64,000 bases of DNA from Corynebacterium confusum (GTDB lineage: Bacteria > Actinomycetota > Actinomycetes > Mycobacteriales > Mycobacteriaceae): NCBI RefSeq assembly GCF_030408715.1, contig NZ_CP047202.1, forward strand, positions 2,151,907 to 2,215,906. The letters are read 5' to 3'. Shown here piece by piece: positions 1 through 8,114 of this stretch. The translations under genes were made by a program, and so were the position numbers. Within the stretch, counting starts at the first letter, position 1, and the number at the start of each line of letters is the position of its first letter. Below the pieces are notes generated by a model, which was not told the origin of the DNA, did no database searches, and saw nothing but the letters and a program-made list of their open reading frames with translations.

Positions 1-196
1 CGCCGCCTGACGCGTCGGAGTCATCACGTACTGAAGCGCTGTCACGGTACCAAGCCCGCAACGTGTGGTGAGATACTCCAAGCAGCTCACCGACCTCCGT
101 GTAGGCGCGTTGCAGTGAGCAAGACTCCAGGCGAACCATTTCGATGATCTGATGGACCGCCTTCTCCTTGAACTCGACGGAGTGCTTCCTAGGCAT
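1..196 (-). CDS. IS3-type transposase OrfA, 5' part (runs off the left edge)
   Basis: Only the first 65 codons are in the window; the gene continues to the left. The start ATG is the complement of 194-196. The N-terminus reads MPRKHSVEFKEKAV, followed by a helix-turn-helix ending in GVSHHTLRAWYRD. This is the layout of the OrfA helix-turn-helix subunit of IS3-type elements, which binds the element ends; the catalytic OrfB would lie outside the window. The reading frame is intact as far as it is visible. No convincing terminal inverted repeat or target duplication could be assigned in 197-387, so the boundary of the element is not known. It marks the left side of an accessory region. Confidence 0.75.
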   Translation of the reverse strand, partial: MPRKHSVEFKEKAVHQIIEMVRLESCSLQRAYTEVGELLGVSHHTLRAWYRDSASVRDDSDASGG

Positions 197-387
197 AGTT
201 CCCAATCCTTCCTTAGCTGAGGTAGGAACTAAACCCAGGACGCTTCAGATCGGCGTGGTTACCAAACGAGCCTTTACCAGCGTCAATGCTAGGTAAATGG
301 TATTCACCACACTAAGCCGCGGGGAGCCTCCATACCCTGCCTAAACGGTGGCCTAACAACCTTTCTTCCGAGAAAGGTCTGAAAGGT

Positions 388-609
388 ATGCCGAAAATGG
401 CCCCTAAAAGTTCACCAGTACAACACGTTATGGGGCGTCTTATCGCTCAAAGGCGCTGGCACCCAGATACCGACACCACCGAGCTGGAACAAGACCTAGC
501 CGCGTGCCGAATCAGTGAGTACGCCCGCAAAATCATGGCCGACGCGCCCGCCCTTACCCAATCTCACATTGACGATATAGCCGCCATTTTGTCTAAGGCG
601 GGTGCATAG
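388..609 (+). CDS. small hypothetical protein of the accessory element
   Basis: A 73-aa ORF with a GAAAGGT ribosome-binding stretch immediately upstream of the ATG. It is the first of a tightly packed run of plus-strand genes (next start 3 bases after its stop), which supports it being real. The sequence is soluble, with a basic start, the segment LIAQRRWHPDTDTTELEQDL, and a helical C-terminus. I recognise no family. Its codon choice, like that of its neighbours up to about 7.2 kb, uses CTT for leucine far more often than the chromosomal genes, which use mostly CTG/CTC; this fits foreign origin. Confidence 0.6.
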   Translation: MPKMAPKSSPVQHVMGRLIAQRRWHPDTDTTELEQDLAACRISEYARKIMADAPALTQSHIDDIAAILSKAGA

Positions 610-611
610 CT

Positions 612-1145
612 GTGACCGTACCTAATTTCTTTGAAGGTATGCACCCCGGTGAACAAGTGCGTGCACTCACTGGCATGGTGTTTGAACACGTGCGTAGGCA
701 CTATAACCATTCCGAGCGCACTAATGACCTTGTGTGTGAGGCTATCGAAGTCTTGCAGTGGCTTCGCGTGCCAATAATCCGCTACTGCGGCGAACCATTG
801 GCGCACTCCTGCACTGACAAACACCTTGTAGGAGTCATCGACCACGGCGACCCCAAGTGTTTGGTTACTAGCGTGGACATTGAGAGCGCCCGCGGCGGTG
901 ACGACACGACCCGAAAGTTCTGTGTCACCCTCAAGTCTGACGACCGCGACGAAACGGAACGCTATTTCGATTCCGTTTACGACTTCATGCCGGTTTTGGT
1001 GGGAATTGGCTACTTTGCTAAGACTCGCCCCGGCCGACCGGTCACATGGACAGACCTTGAGGCCGTGGTTGAGTACGCCGGGTCTGACGAGCCAATCGAC
1101 CCATGGGTATGGGAATGGGCACCACTCGCCAAGGCGGGTGCATAG
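612..1145 (+). CDS. hypothetical protein of the accessory element
   Basis: A 177-aa protein starting at a GTG two bases after the previous stop, so translation is probably coupled. It is acidic and soluble, with no signal peptide or membrane segment visible and no motif that I can name. The C-terminal half contains the segments YFDSVYDFMPVLVGIGYF and WTDLEAVVEYAG. Gene packing and third-position bias support coding. It sits in the putative replication operon upstream of the RepA-like ATPase, so a role in replication or maintenance of the element is possible but is only inferred from position. Confidence 0.55.
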   Translation: MTVPNFFEGMHPGEQVRALTGMVFEHVRRHYNHSERTNDLVCEAIEVLQWLRVPIIRYCGEPLAHSCTDKHLVGVIDHGDPKCLVTSVDIESARGGDDTTRKFCVTLKSDDRDETERYFDSVYDFMPVLVGIGYFAKTRPGRPVTWTDLEAVVEYAGSDEPIDPWVWEWAPLAKAGA

Positions 1146-1148
1146 GCC

Positions 1149-1319
1149 ATGACCGCACCCGCAATGACGCCTACGCAGCGCGCCGAATATATCCGTCTTT
1201 CTTTCGCCACGCTGGACACCCTCGCCGCCGCCGACAAGGCCCGCCGCGCGCCTGCACTAAGCCCCGAGCGGCGCGACCGCGTGGTATCCATCTACCGCGC
1301 CAATAAGGCGGTGGTGTAG
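1149..1319 (+). CDS. very small hypothetical protein (56 aa)
   Basis: Reading the gap between the neighbouring genes gives an uninterrupted frame from ATG at 1149 to TAG at 1317-1319. It begins MTAPAMTPTQRAEYIRL and ends RVVSIYRANKAVV. It starts 3 bases after the upstream stop and its own stop directly abuts the GTG start of the next gene, so it closes the only gap in this gene run. It is helical and basic towards its C-terminus, like a small nucleic-acid-binding or adaptor peptide, but I recognise no family. Support comes from operon packing and codon bias only. Confidence 0.55.
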   Translation: MTAPAMTPTQRAEYIRLSFATLDTLAAADKARRAPALSPERRDRVVSIYRANKAVV

Positions 1320-1817
1320 GTGGCAAAGCTCATTCCGTTCTATCTCATGCCCGGCACCTATGTGACGGTGCGCATGTTCGACGGCACCTATATCCATCGC
1401 TTTAAGGTGCTTGGCAAGTCCGATGGCACCTATCGCGCTATTGGCTTTGACATGCCGCTGAATTGCGACATTGGCGACATACGCCGCTGGCTTGGCGGCA
1501 GACGCCTTAAAGGCCATAAGTGGGAATGCAACCCTGAGTTTCCCAAGCGTTTACCCGACGTTAAGCCGGTAGTGACTGAACGGGGGACTTGGCACCCCGT
1601 TGGCTACCTCACCACCCCGCGAGAGGCCAAGCGCCTAGGCGGCCGCCCCATTAATGAGCACACGCCCAACATGCTTAGCCCTGCCGCCCTAGACGTGGTG
1701 CAGATATTGGAGCAGCAAGAGCGCATGAAAAAGGCCCCCGCCGAAAGGACTCACAACGAGGGCCACCATGCCACCACCAACAACAAAGAAAGTGACAGTT
1801 ACTATGGTAACCCATAA
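1320..1817 (+). CDS. hypothetical protein of the accessory element
   Basis: A 165-aa protein that starts on a GTG directly after the preceding stop codon. The N-terminal half looks like a small beta-rich fold (segments FYLMPGTYVTVRMFDGTY and FKVLGKSDGTYRAIGF, both carrying DGTY). The C-terminal half is charged and helical. The last 50 bases overlap the annotated start of the RepA-like gene in another frame, so either translation is coupled or the downstream gene begins later, at the ATG at 1804. No family is recognised. Confidence 0.55.
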   Translation: MAKLIPFYLMPGTYVTVRMFDGTYIHRFKVLGKSDGTYRAIGFDMPLNCDIGDIRRWLGGRRLKGHKWECNPEFPKRLPDVKPVVTERGTWHPVGYLTTPREAKRLGGRPINEHTPNMLSPAALDVVQILEQQERMKKAPAERTHNEGHHATTNNKESDSYYGNP

Positions 1818-3567
1818 TCTTGAGTCCACCGAGTCAAAGGCGCTTAGCAAGGTGCGAAAACTCACCAAGCAAGAGCGTCAATCACTCAACGACAAGTACA
1901 GCAGAGACCTCAACGAGACGCTTAAGAGACTCGGGTTTGAGAGTCGAACCGATGTACTTGACGACGGCACCTATCGCAACGCCCTAGTCGCTCCCGGCGG
2001 CGATGAACAGGTGCTATGCCAAAGTTTGTACGGTGGCTATGACGTGCTTTCTCCCGTTGGCTTTACCAACGCCAAAACCGGTGAGGTTGTACGTTTCAAG
2101 GCCGGGGAACACGTGGACGCCATAGAGCTTTACGCCGGTGTGCGTGGTATGACTCCCGACGAATACGGGCGCGTTCTACTAGACAACGAACTTGCACGTG
2201 AGCGTGTTGAGGCCACCAAGCGAGAGCGGGCGCGTCTTGAGGCGCGTGAGGCCGCCGAGCAAGAGCGCATTGAACAGCGTGCCGTACGCCTTGGAATCAC
2301 GCCCGGCGACGGCTGGCAAGGCAACGAGAGCGCCTATAGTGACGTGCTCACCATGCTTGCCAACGGCACGTTGGAACAGCCCACCGCCGAGGTTGTCTAC
2401 CGTAGCGACCATGTAGGTATGTTCTACCCCGGTTGCACGCACACCGTCTTTGGCGAACCGGGCGTGGGTAAATCATGGGTAGCCCAATTCTCATGTGCCG
2501 AGCAGCTCAAGCGCGGCGGGCATGTCCTTTACCTTGACTACGAGAGCAACTTTAGGCAGGTAGCACAGCGCCTATACAACCTCGGGGTGCCTGTTTCTGC
2601 CATGCGTGAGCGGTTGACCTATCGCGGCGCAACCGGTGACCCGGCCAACCCCGGCACCACGCTCGAGCACCCACACACGCCCCACGACGGCAACACCATG
2701 GCCGAGGCCATTTACACCAAGTTCACCGAGCTTATTGGCGCGCACCCCTACACGCTTGCCGTCATTGACGGCGTGGCAAGTGCCATGAGCGCGGGCGGGT
2801 ACGACAACAACAGCAACGACGACGCGGTGACCTTTAGCCGTGAGCTACCCGAGTTCATCGCCAACCACAGCGGCGCGGCCGTGCTCATGGTTGACCACGT
2901 GACCAAGGCAGCAGGCAACCGACGCTACGCCATGGGCGCGGGGCAAAAGCTGGCACGTGTCACCGGCGCGTCGTTTCGTGCCGACGCTATCGACACCGAT
3001 GACCCCAACAGGCACCGCCTTGCGCTGTATGTCACGAAAGACCGCAACGACGCCGTGGTGCTGGAAAGTGAGCTAACCAGCGAGGGGCACCTTTTCGGTC
3101 ATTTTGTATGGGAGCGCGGCAACGTCTTTGGCAAGAATGACAACGCCATTACCGCCGGAATTGAAAACCCGGCCACAGCTCAAGCGTGGGAGAAACGAGA
3201 GACCGCCAAGGTGCTTGCCGCCGAAGCGGGCGACATTGACCAAGCCGTTAACGCGGCCGGGCTTAGCCAACCGGAAACTATAGCGGTGTTGCTGGCACAC
3301 CTCGGCCAAGGTGAGGCCATGACAACCAAGGAACTACGCACACAGCTAAAGCAGGACGCACCGCAGTTCTTTGACGGCCTCAAGCGCAACTTTACCCAAC
3401 GCCTCAACAGGGTACGCGGCGGAAAAGACAAGGCCGTCGTCTCACTAGGTGGCAATGGCGCAAGGATCAAGGCCAATACGGACGTGTTCACCGAGGATAT
3501 GGTGGGCTTGCTTCACCGCCTACAAGCCCCGGTAGACGACGCCGAGGCCAACCAAGACACCGCCTAG
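1768..3567 (+). CDS. RepA-like AAA/RecA-fold ATPase (replicative helicase type)
   Basis: A 599-aa protein. A charged N-terminal region (residues 1-220, including a long Arg/Glu helix) precedes a RecA-fold ATPase: Walker A GEPGVGKS near residue 229, an acidic strand LAVIDGVAS (Walker B type) near 330, and VLMVDHVTKA near 375. This is the pattern of RepA-type hexameric helicases and related AAA_25 proteins of plasmids, phages and integrative elements, which unwind DNA at the origin. The C-terminal 150 residues look like a helical, winged-helix-type domain (segment MTTKELRTQLKQDAP). Directly downstream is a repeat-rich non-coding stretch that could be the cognate origin. An alternative start is the ATG at 1804. 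A DNA-repair type RecA-fold ATPase is the main other possibility. Confidence 0.75.
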   Translation: MPPPTTKKVTVTMVTHNLESTESKALSKVRKLTKQERQSLNDKYSRDLNETLKRLGFESRTDVLDDGTYRNALVAPGGDEQVLCQSLYGGYDVLSPVGFTNAKTGEVVRFKAGEHVDAIELYAGVRGMTPDEYGRVLLDNELARERVEATKRERARLEAREAAEQERIEQRAVRLGITPGDGWQGNESAYSDVLTMLANGTLEQPTAEVVYRSDHVGMFYPGCTHTVFGEPGVGKSWVAQFSCAEQLKRGGHVLYLDYESNFRQVAQRLYNLGVPVSAMRERLTYRGATGDPANPGTTLEHPHTPHDGNTMAEAIYTKFTELIGAHPYTLAVIDGVASAMSAGGYDNNSNDDAVTFSRELPEFIANHSGAAVLMVDHVTKAAGNRRYAMGAGQKLARVTGASFRADAIDTDDPNRHRLALYVTKDRNDAVVLESELTSEGHLFGHFVWERGNVFGKNDNAITAGIENPATAQAWEKRETAKVLAAEAGDIDQAVNAAGLSQPETIAVLLAHLGQGEAMTTKELRTQLKQDAPQFFDGLKRNFTQRLNRVRGGKDKAVVSLGGNGARIKANTDVFTEDMVGLLHRLQAPVDDAEANQDTA

Positions 3568-3574
3568 TTTGTCC

Positions 3575-3617
3575 GCAAAAGTGGTGCACCAAGAGGGAGC
3601 AGGTGCACCACTTTTGC
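3575..3617. repeat. perfect 16-bp inverted repeat (GTGCACC type)
   Basis: The arms GCAAAAGTGGTGCACC (3575-3590) and GGTGCACCACTTTTGC (3602-3617) are exact reverse complements with an 11-base spacer. It begins 8 bases after the stop codon of the RepA-like gene. It could be a rep-binding site, an operator or a transcription terminator; there is no clear T-tract directly after it, but a second palindrome GCACCGGTGC followed by five T's lies at 3615-3630, which would suit termination. Confidence 0.7.
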
Positions 3618-4021
3618 ACCGGTGCATTTTTGGTACACTTTCGCCCAAGTGCTAGACCACTTGCACCACATTTTACCCCCTATATGCGCAGCTCACACCA
3701 CTTAACGCTCAATTCAAAACGGTGGTGCACAAAAGTGAAAAGTGCACAACCCTTTTGACCTAGCAACGCCTTGGTGCAGTGCGCCTTTTAAGGCGCACAC
3801 CACGGGGCTATGGCGGTGTGGACATGGTGCAAGACAAAGAAAACAGGGGAGTCAAGTCGAGACCAATGAGCCGAGACGAGACGAAACCAAGCAAGGCTGT
3901 GTGGACACCTCAAGGCTGTGGACTACTTATTGCTTCCGCTGTGTTGACGTGTCTCACGCCGCGGCCGCGCGTAGTAAGCAACGGCAACGAAAGATGGAAA
4001 TGAATAACTACACACATCGCG

Positions 4022-4027
4022 TATAAT
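4022..4027 (+). promoter_or_regulatory. possible promoter -10 box upstream of the HNH gene
   Basis: A consensus TATAAT preceded by CGCG and followed by G. No good -35 box is seen. It would give a leader of roughly 190 nt before the HNH gene, containing G/C-rich segments that can pair. Confidence 0.35.
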
Positions 4028-4228
4028 GTCCATTGGCCTAGTCTCCGGTCTCAAGCCGGGGTGGGGGGTGACTCCCCTCGGCCCCGGCCCCTCTATGCCT
4101 CCGGTATATGGACTTTTGTACCGCGTAACCCAAATGCTCGGAACCGGAACAACCTAATTCCCTTACAGCGGTGCATAGAACGTGCATAAAATGGCCGTAG
4201 AGCACCAACACGAAAAGGAATGACAGCC

Positions 4229-4561
4229 GTGACTAGCCCCCAAGCACCCCGCAAAAAGCGCGATAAGACCAACGCCCCCTATGCCTTTTCCCACTCATGG
4301 CGAAAAAAGGTAAAGACGTGGCGTAGGAAATTAGAGCGCGACCCCGCCCTTGCCGTGTGCTGGCTGTGCGGTGGCACTATCGACATGAACTTGCCACCAA
4401 CGCACGGCCGGGCGTTCACCCTTGACCACCTCGTACCCTTGAGCCAAGGCGGCGAACTTATGGGAGATGTAAAACCAGCGCACCGGTCCTGCAACTCGGC
4501 TAGGGGCAATGGACGGCGTACCCGCCGCGGGCCTAATCCACCTACTTTGCTGGACTGGTAG
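4229..4561 (+). CDS. HNH endonuclease
   Basis: A 110-aa protein starting at GTG 4229; AAAAGGA at 4213-4219 is correctly spaced from this GTG but touches the in-frame ATG at 4220, so I prefer 4229. After a basic N-terminus come a zinc knuckle CWLCGG, the catalytic segment FTLDHLVPLSQGG (His of the DH motif), and HRSCNSARGN, the second Cys pair plus Asn. This is the complete HNH signature (Cys-x2-Cys, DH, H-x2-C-N) of phage, plasmid and restriction nucleases, which cut DNA with one metal ion. Such small HNH proteins often accompany phage packaging modules, but no terminase is visible here. Its exact role in this element is unknown. Confidence 0.8.
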   Translation: MTSPQAPRKKRDKTNAPYAFSHSWRKKVKTWRRKLERDPALAVCWLCGGTIDMNLPPTHGRAFTLDHLVPLSQGGELMGDVKPAHRSCNSARGNGRRTRRGPNPPTLLDW

Positions 4562-4730
4562 ACCACGCCGAGGGGCAAACAGCGCGAAATCAACGCCTAG
4601 CGTGGCCGTGGAAGCCCTCAGCTCCCGGCGGTAGGCAACTTATCCACCCATGCCCTACAAGCCGCGACAGGGGTACACAGCGCGTCCTAGCGCCTTGGCC
4701 GCGTGACATGCCCGCCAATCGGCGCAAAAT

Positions 4731-4955
4731 GTGGGTATGACCTGCCAGTTTATGAGGTTTCATAAGGTCATAAAACGCCCACAGGGGGGCACCACCAAAC
4801 GCGCCGACGTATACCTCGACCGCATGGCCGCCTACCTTGTCGCCATGAACGGCGACCCCAATAAGCCCGAGGCCGAGTTGACCGACTACCCCCGCTTGCT
4901 ACCCCCACTCTGTGCGCGGGCCAACGTACAGCCGTGCAGTCCTCACCTTGTATAA
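4731..4955 (+). CDS. doubtful small ORF
   Basis: A 74-codon frame (GTG 4731 or ATG 4737) with a third-position bias resembling the element's genes in its middle part (TTKRADVYLDRMAAYLVAMN). It has no clear ribosome-binding site. The rest of the 4562-5134 interval shows nothing else that I can support. It could be a small regulator or a decayed gene end. Confidence 0.3.
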   Translation: MGMTCQFMRFHKVIKRPQGGTTKRADVYLDRMAAYLVAMNGDPNKPEAELTDYPRLLPPLCARANVQPCSPHLV

Positions 4956-5134
4956 CGCTTGAGTATTACACATTAGCGTCGTGACCAGCGTAAACAGTAC
5001 CTTTATGGAAACTTGCCAACGCCGCTAATTCAGTCAACAATCAAAAGCAAGTGGTACGCCCCGATCCCAACCCGACCCGACCTCAACAGTGCCATGACCA
5101 CCAACCGCTTTAATCGAGCAAAGGAAATGACACT

Positions 5135-6271
5135 ATGGCAACCGAGCCAATCTCCCATTTCTCCAACCGTGTTGAGGCCGTAGCGGCCGCGTTGAGCATG
5201 ACCGGCATTGTTCCTACCGCCGCTAAGGCAATGAGTGAGGCTGATGAAAAGATTACGGCCCACTTGACCGAGTTCGATGAACGCACCGCCGCGCCTAAGC
5301 TAGTTGAGTACACCGAGGCCGGGCGCAAGTGGGCAAGCAAGCCCACCAAGGGCGGGCTTGACCGCCTCGTTGAATCCTTGAACGCCCCCGTAGGCGACTC
5401 CATCACCACGGTGCCCGTGCGCGTCAAGACATCGTGGGGCGAAGAGTGGCAGAACACGGTAGCCAGCACGACCCATTCTCGCCGTCTTGCCGCCGCGCGC
5501 AAGGGTGCACTTGACGGCCTCATTGCAAAATATGACAAACCGGCCTTTTCCACGGCGGCGCTAATTGAATCGTGCAAGGCCGAGGTACGCGAATGGTTCG
5601 ACAATCTGGCAACCGAATACACCGAGGCCGTGGCAGCACTAGACGACAACGCCCTCGACCGTGCCCGCCGCGGCAACCGCATGGACGCCATTCTTGAGTT
5701 GATTGACCCTGCCACCACGCCCGAGGCCACTATCACGGCCTACCGCCGGGCGGTGCGAGCATGGAAAATAGTGGACGATGAAAACGGGGCACACGTTCCA
5801 CTAGCCCGCGCTATGGCTTTCAACGATGTAAGCGATACGCCTAACCCCGAGCGTGACGTGCTCCGCCGCTTGGAAGAAATGACTAGCAACCGGGCTAGCT
5901 ACACCGCATTAATGTTTGACGCCCAGACGTGTGCGCTAAACGCACTTGGCATGGGCGATATTGAGGCGACGGGCAAGGGGCTTGGACGTATTGCCCCGCT
6001 TGCCGACCCGCTTGGCGACGACCTGCCCGAGCTTGAACACCGCATTGACGCTATTAGGGCAGTTGACGCGTGGTTTGACTACCGTAAGCGCACTGTTGGT
6101 GACCGCTACCCTGGAAAGGGCTGGCACGAGCCGTATGAGCGTTACGGCATGTCCACCCCCGAGGAGTCACTAGCGGCACTCAAGGAATTTCGCCCGGAGG
6201 TCTTTGAGTACAAGACCGACAACGCCGACGGCTATGACCTTGACGCGGTAGACGATCCTTACGAGAACTAA
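5135..6271 (+). CDS. hypothetical 378-aa protein of the accessory element
   Basis: A clear gene: AAAGGAA sits 8 bases before the ATG and codon bias is strong over the full length. The protein is soluble, acidic and mostly helical, with no signal peptide, membrane segment or catalytic motif that I recognise. It contains the charged helical stretches EVREWFDNLATEYTEAVAAL (around residue 155) and RRAVRAWKIVDDENGAH (around 205), and has an acidic C-terminus (DLDAVDDPYEN). It is the first gene of a three-gene unit with the next two ORFs (gaps of 5 and -1 bases). I cannot assign a function; a structural or accessory protein of a mobile element is possible. Confidence 0.65.
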   Translation: MATEPISHFSNRVEAVAAALSMTGIVPTAAKAMSEADEKITAHLTEFDERTAAPKLVEYTEAGRKWASKPTKGGLDRLVESLNAPVGDSITTVPVRVKTSWGEEWQNTVASTTHSRRLAAARKGALDGLIAKYDKPAFSTAALIESCKAEVREWFDNLATEYTEAVAALDDNALDRARRGNRMDAILELIDPATTPEATITAYRRAVRAWKIVDDENGAHVPLARAMAFNDVSDTPNPERDVLRRLEEMTSNRASYTALMFDAQTCALNALGMGDIEATGKGLGRIAPLADPLGDDLPELEHRIDAIRAVDAWFDYRKRTVGDRYPGKGWHEPYERYGMSTPEESLAALKEFRPEVFEYKTDNADGYDLDAVDDPYEN

Positions 6272-6276
6272 ATGCC

Positions 6277-6798
6277 ATGGACGGCCTAGACCTGAAAGTA
6301 TGGCCGTGCCACCCGCATGGCTCATGGCAGCGGGCTTTAGCTCACCAAGCTATGAGGTTGCCTGTAGACGACGCGGACGCTAAGGCCCTAGCGGTGTGGG
6401 ATAAAGAGGCAAAGACCGCCCTCGGCAAGAAGGCGCTTATAAAACAGCACAGGCAATACGTGGCACATGTGGTAGCCGCAGCCCGTGAACTCATTAAGCC
6501 GGGGGAGGTTGTAGGGTGCTATGAACTAGCCCGCCGGGTTGCTCGAGACCCTGACATGCCCGCCCGAGTTGAAGTGGTGGACGTGCTGAAATCACTCAAA
6601 CCGGGGCGAGGCTACGCCGGGTTAACCAAGCGCTATATCGACAACTTGAGTGGGCACCCCGGTCACTTTTACGCCCGGCATGACCGTGACTTTGACCGGT
6701 TTATTTCACAGCGAAAGGCCTACCGGGCTGAAATTGCTAGGCGGGCACTTGCCCTGAATATCCACGCCGGGGAAGAAAGAGAAAGGAAACAAAGCTAA
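6277..6798 (+). CDS. hypothetical 173-aa protein of the accessory element
   Basis: The second gene of a three-gene unit; it starts 5 bases after the upstream stop and its TAA overlaps the ATG of the next gene by one base. The protein is basic and helical, with segments such as KKALIKQHRQYVAHVVAAAREL and a C-terminal helix rich in Arg/Lys (FISQRKAYRAEIARRALAL). The middle part, CYELARRVARDPDMPARVEVVDVLKSL, could be a small helical DNA-binding unit, but I see no diagnostic motif. The function is unknown. Confidence 0.6.
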   Translation: MDGLDLKVWPCHPHGSWQRALAHQAMRLPVDDADAKALAVWDKEAKTALGKKALIKQHRQYVAHVVAAARELIKPGEVVGCYELARRVARDPDMPARVEVVDVLKSLKPGRGYAGLTKRYIDNLSGHPGHFYARHDRDFDRFISQRKAYRAEIARRALALNIHAGEERERKQS

Positions 6799-7223
6799 TG
6801 GCATACATTGACGAGTTCGACGAGATTGGTGCCCGTGTTTATGGGCGTAGCACCAACACCGAGACCGGACGACTAGGCGCTCGTATTTATGGACACAGTG
6901 ACGAAACAGACTCGGCACAACTAGGCGGCCGTGTCTATGGTCACGACCCTGAATTGGACGCTATCGGGCACCGCGTGTACAACCCGGAGGTGGTGAGCTC
7001 CCAACAGGACGACCCCGCCGATGAGGTAGATGAGTCTCGGCCATGGCGGCTAGACGAGTCCCGCCCCGGCCCCGGTGCCTACTACCTCGACGAGGCCGGG
7101 CAGGAGGACGACCTCGACGCGATCGGGGCCCGCATATATAACGGCCGCGGGGGCAGGGGGGTTACCACAGTCTGGGAGTACCGGCCCGGGGCCGGGGGCT
7201 TTGAATACGAATACACTCTATAG
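6798..7223 (+). CDS. unknown protein with repeated GxR(V/I)Y(G/N) motifs
   Basis: 141 aa, translationally coupled to the previous gene (TAATG overlap). The N-terminal half is made of near-identical units: IGARVYG, LGARIYG, LGGRVYG and IGHRVYN follow one another at a spacing of about 16, 16 and 14 residues, and a fifth copy, IGARIYN, comes at about residue 110 after an acidic Asp/Glu/Pro-rich linker. The spacers are acidic and polar (for example HSDETDSAQ). The C-terminus is Gly/Tyr-rich. There is no signal peptide or membrane segment. Regular short repeats suggest a binding or assembly role, but I know no family with this motif. A strong terminator follows. Confidence 0.65.
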   Translation: MAYIDEFDEIGARVYGRSTNTETGRLGARIYGHSDETDSAQLGGRVYGHDPELDAIGHRVYNPEVVSSQQDDPADEVDESRPWRLDESRPGPGAYYLDEAGQEDDLDAIGARIYNGRGGRGVTTVWEYRPGAGGFEYEYTL

Positions 7224-7245
7224 GTGCCTAGCTACTCGGAATATG

Positions 7246-7292
7246 CCACCGCCCCGGTGCTCACACGTAGAGCGCCGGGGCGGTGGTCTTTG
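7246..7292. terminator. rho-independent terminator between convergent genes
   Basis: Perfect 12-bp arms CCACCGCCCCGG (7246-7257) and CCGGGGCGGTGG (7275-7286) with a 17-base loop, followed on the plus strand by TCTTTGTCTT. It ends the repeat-protein operon, and its right arm lies just beyond the stop of the convergent membrane-protein gene. Confidence 0.75.
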
Positions 7293-7294
7293 TC

Positions 7295-7984
7295 TTAATT
7301 GTCATTCTTGTCGTCAATAGGCACGACTGGTTGCTCGGCCATGTGCTCGGGATACTCAAGCAGCGACAGCCGGGCCACGATTGTTAACTCCCGTATTTCT
7401 TTTAGCGTCTGTTCGCTAAGTGGTTTCAGCTTCTTGGCCTTGGCAAGCCAAACGTCACCAGAGCGAGCCTCCCCGTCGCCATCTAGTTCCTTTTGGTCGT
7501 GTTCGATACAGACCCACACGTTTGTAATCTGTTCGCTAACGTGAGGTTGGGTTACCTCAAGGTCACATCGGTTTAGAAGTGTTTCGGCCTCGAGGTAGAA
7601 CTGACTGAGCGCTGTGGCTTTTTCAACTAGTACCAGTTCAGTCGAGGCTATTCTCTCCCGCCTAAATTGTGTAACCGCGTCCTGAACACGTTTAGAGGCT
7701 GTAAAAATTCCGCTAATACAATCGGCCACTGCCCGGCGTTGGCGCTCCCAATCTTCTCGTTGCAGTTGTGCGCGCCGTTCCCGTTCACGTCGGTCGTCGT
7801 CTGCCTTTCGTCTAGCGTCCTCGGCCGCTTGGTCGTCCTTACGCCGCTGATCGGCCGCTTCTTGGTCTGCACGGCGTCGTTTCTCCGCCGCTCGGTTGTT
7901 AATAAGCACACCACCGAGGGCAATAAGGGCAACCAACAACGACACACCGCTTTGAGACGTAAGCCAAGAAAAGAACGCATGCAT
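7295..7984 (-). CDS. membrane-anchored coiled-coil protein
   Basis: 229 aa. Near the N-terminus there is one hydrophobic segment (VSLLVALIALGGVLIN, about residues 13-30). It is followed by a long highly charged coiled coil of Arg/Asp/Glu/Ala repeats (about residues 34-82, with segments such as DDRRERERRAQLQRED), then a helical domain of about 140 residues. The expected topology is a short outside N-terminus, one membrane pass and a cytoplasmic coiled coil. It is oriented against the rest of the element and stands alone at its right end, like a cargo or moron gene. The ribosome-binding site is weak, so the start is uncertain. I recognise no family; membrane coiled-coil proteins of this shape occur among phage-defence and exclusion proteins, but nothing here proves that. 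Confidence 0.6.
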   Translation of the reverse strand: MHAFFSWLTSQSGVSLLVALIALGGVLINNRAAEKRRRADQEAADQRRKDDQAAEDARRKADDDRRERERRAQLQREDWERQRRAVADCISGIFTASKRVQDAVTQFRRERIASTELVLVEKATALSQFYLEAETLLNRCDLEVTQPHVSEQITNVWVCIEHDQKELDGDGEARSGDVWLAKAKKLKPLSEQTLKEIRELTIVARLSLLEYPEHMAEQPVVPIDDKNDN

Positions 7985-8114
7985 GAGGCAAGCATAGAGG
8001 CGTTGACCCTACCCACGTACCGGCGGCGGTCTTTCAACGCCTTAAATCGCGTTTCCCACCTGCATGTTTGCACCCTTTGGCGGTGTCAGTGGCACCAACC
8101 TGCCTACCCCCTAA

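Larger units (their letters stand above)
3568..4219. other. non-coding repeat-rich stretch, candidate replication origin of the element
   Basis: About 650 bases without a convincing gene, immediately after the RepA-like ATPase. The first 220 bases contain repeated units around GGTGCAC and AAAAGTG in both orientations (near 3575, 3602, 3612, 3661, 3723 and 3741), with an A/T-richer portion around 3670-3720. Iteron-like repeats next to a rep gene are typical of plasmid-type origins; that this is an origin is inference. The remainder (3830-4219) holds a possible promoter and a G/C-rich leader before the HNH gene. A 94-codon open frame here has no coding character. Confidence 0.45.

Noticed and set aside
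3742..4026. 94-codon open frame in the repeat-rich intergenic region
   Set aside because: No ribosome-binding site, no codon bias and a composition full of Cys/His/Arg unlike its neighbours; it lies over the candidate origin repeats.
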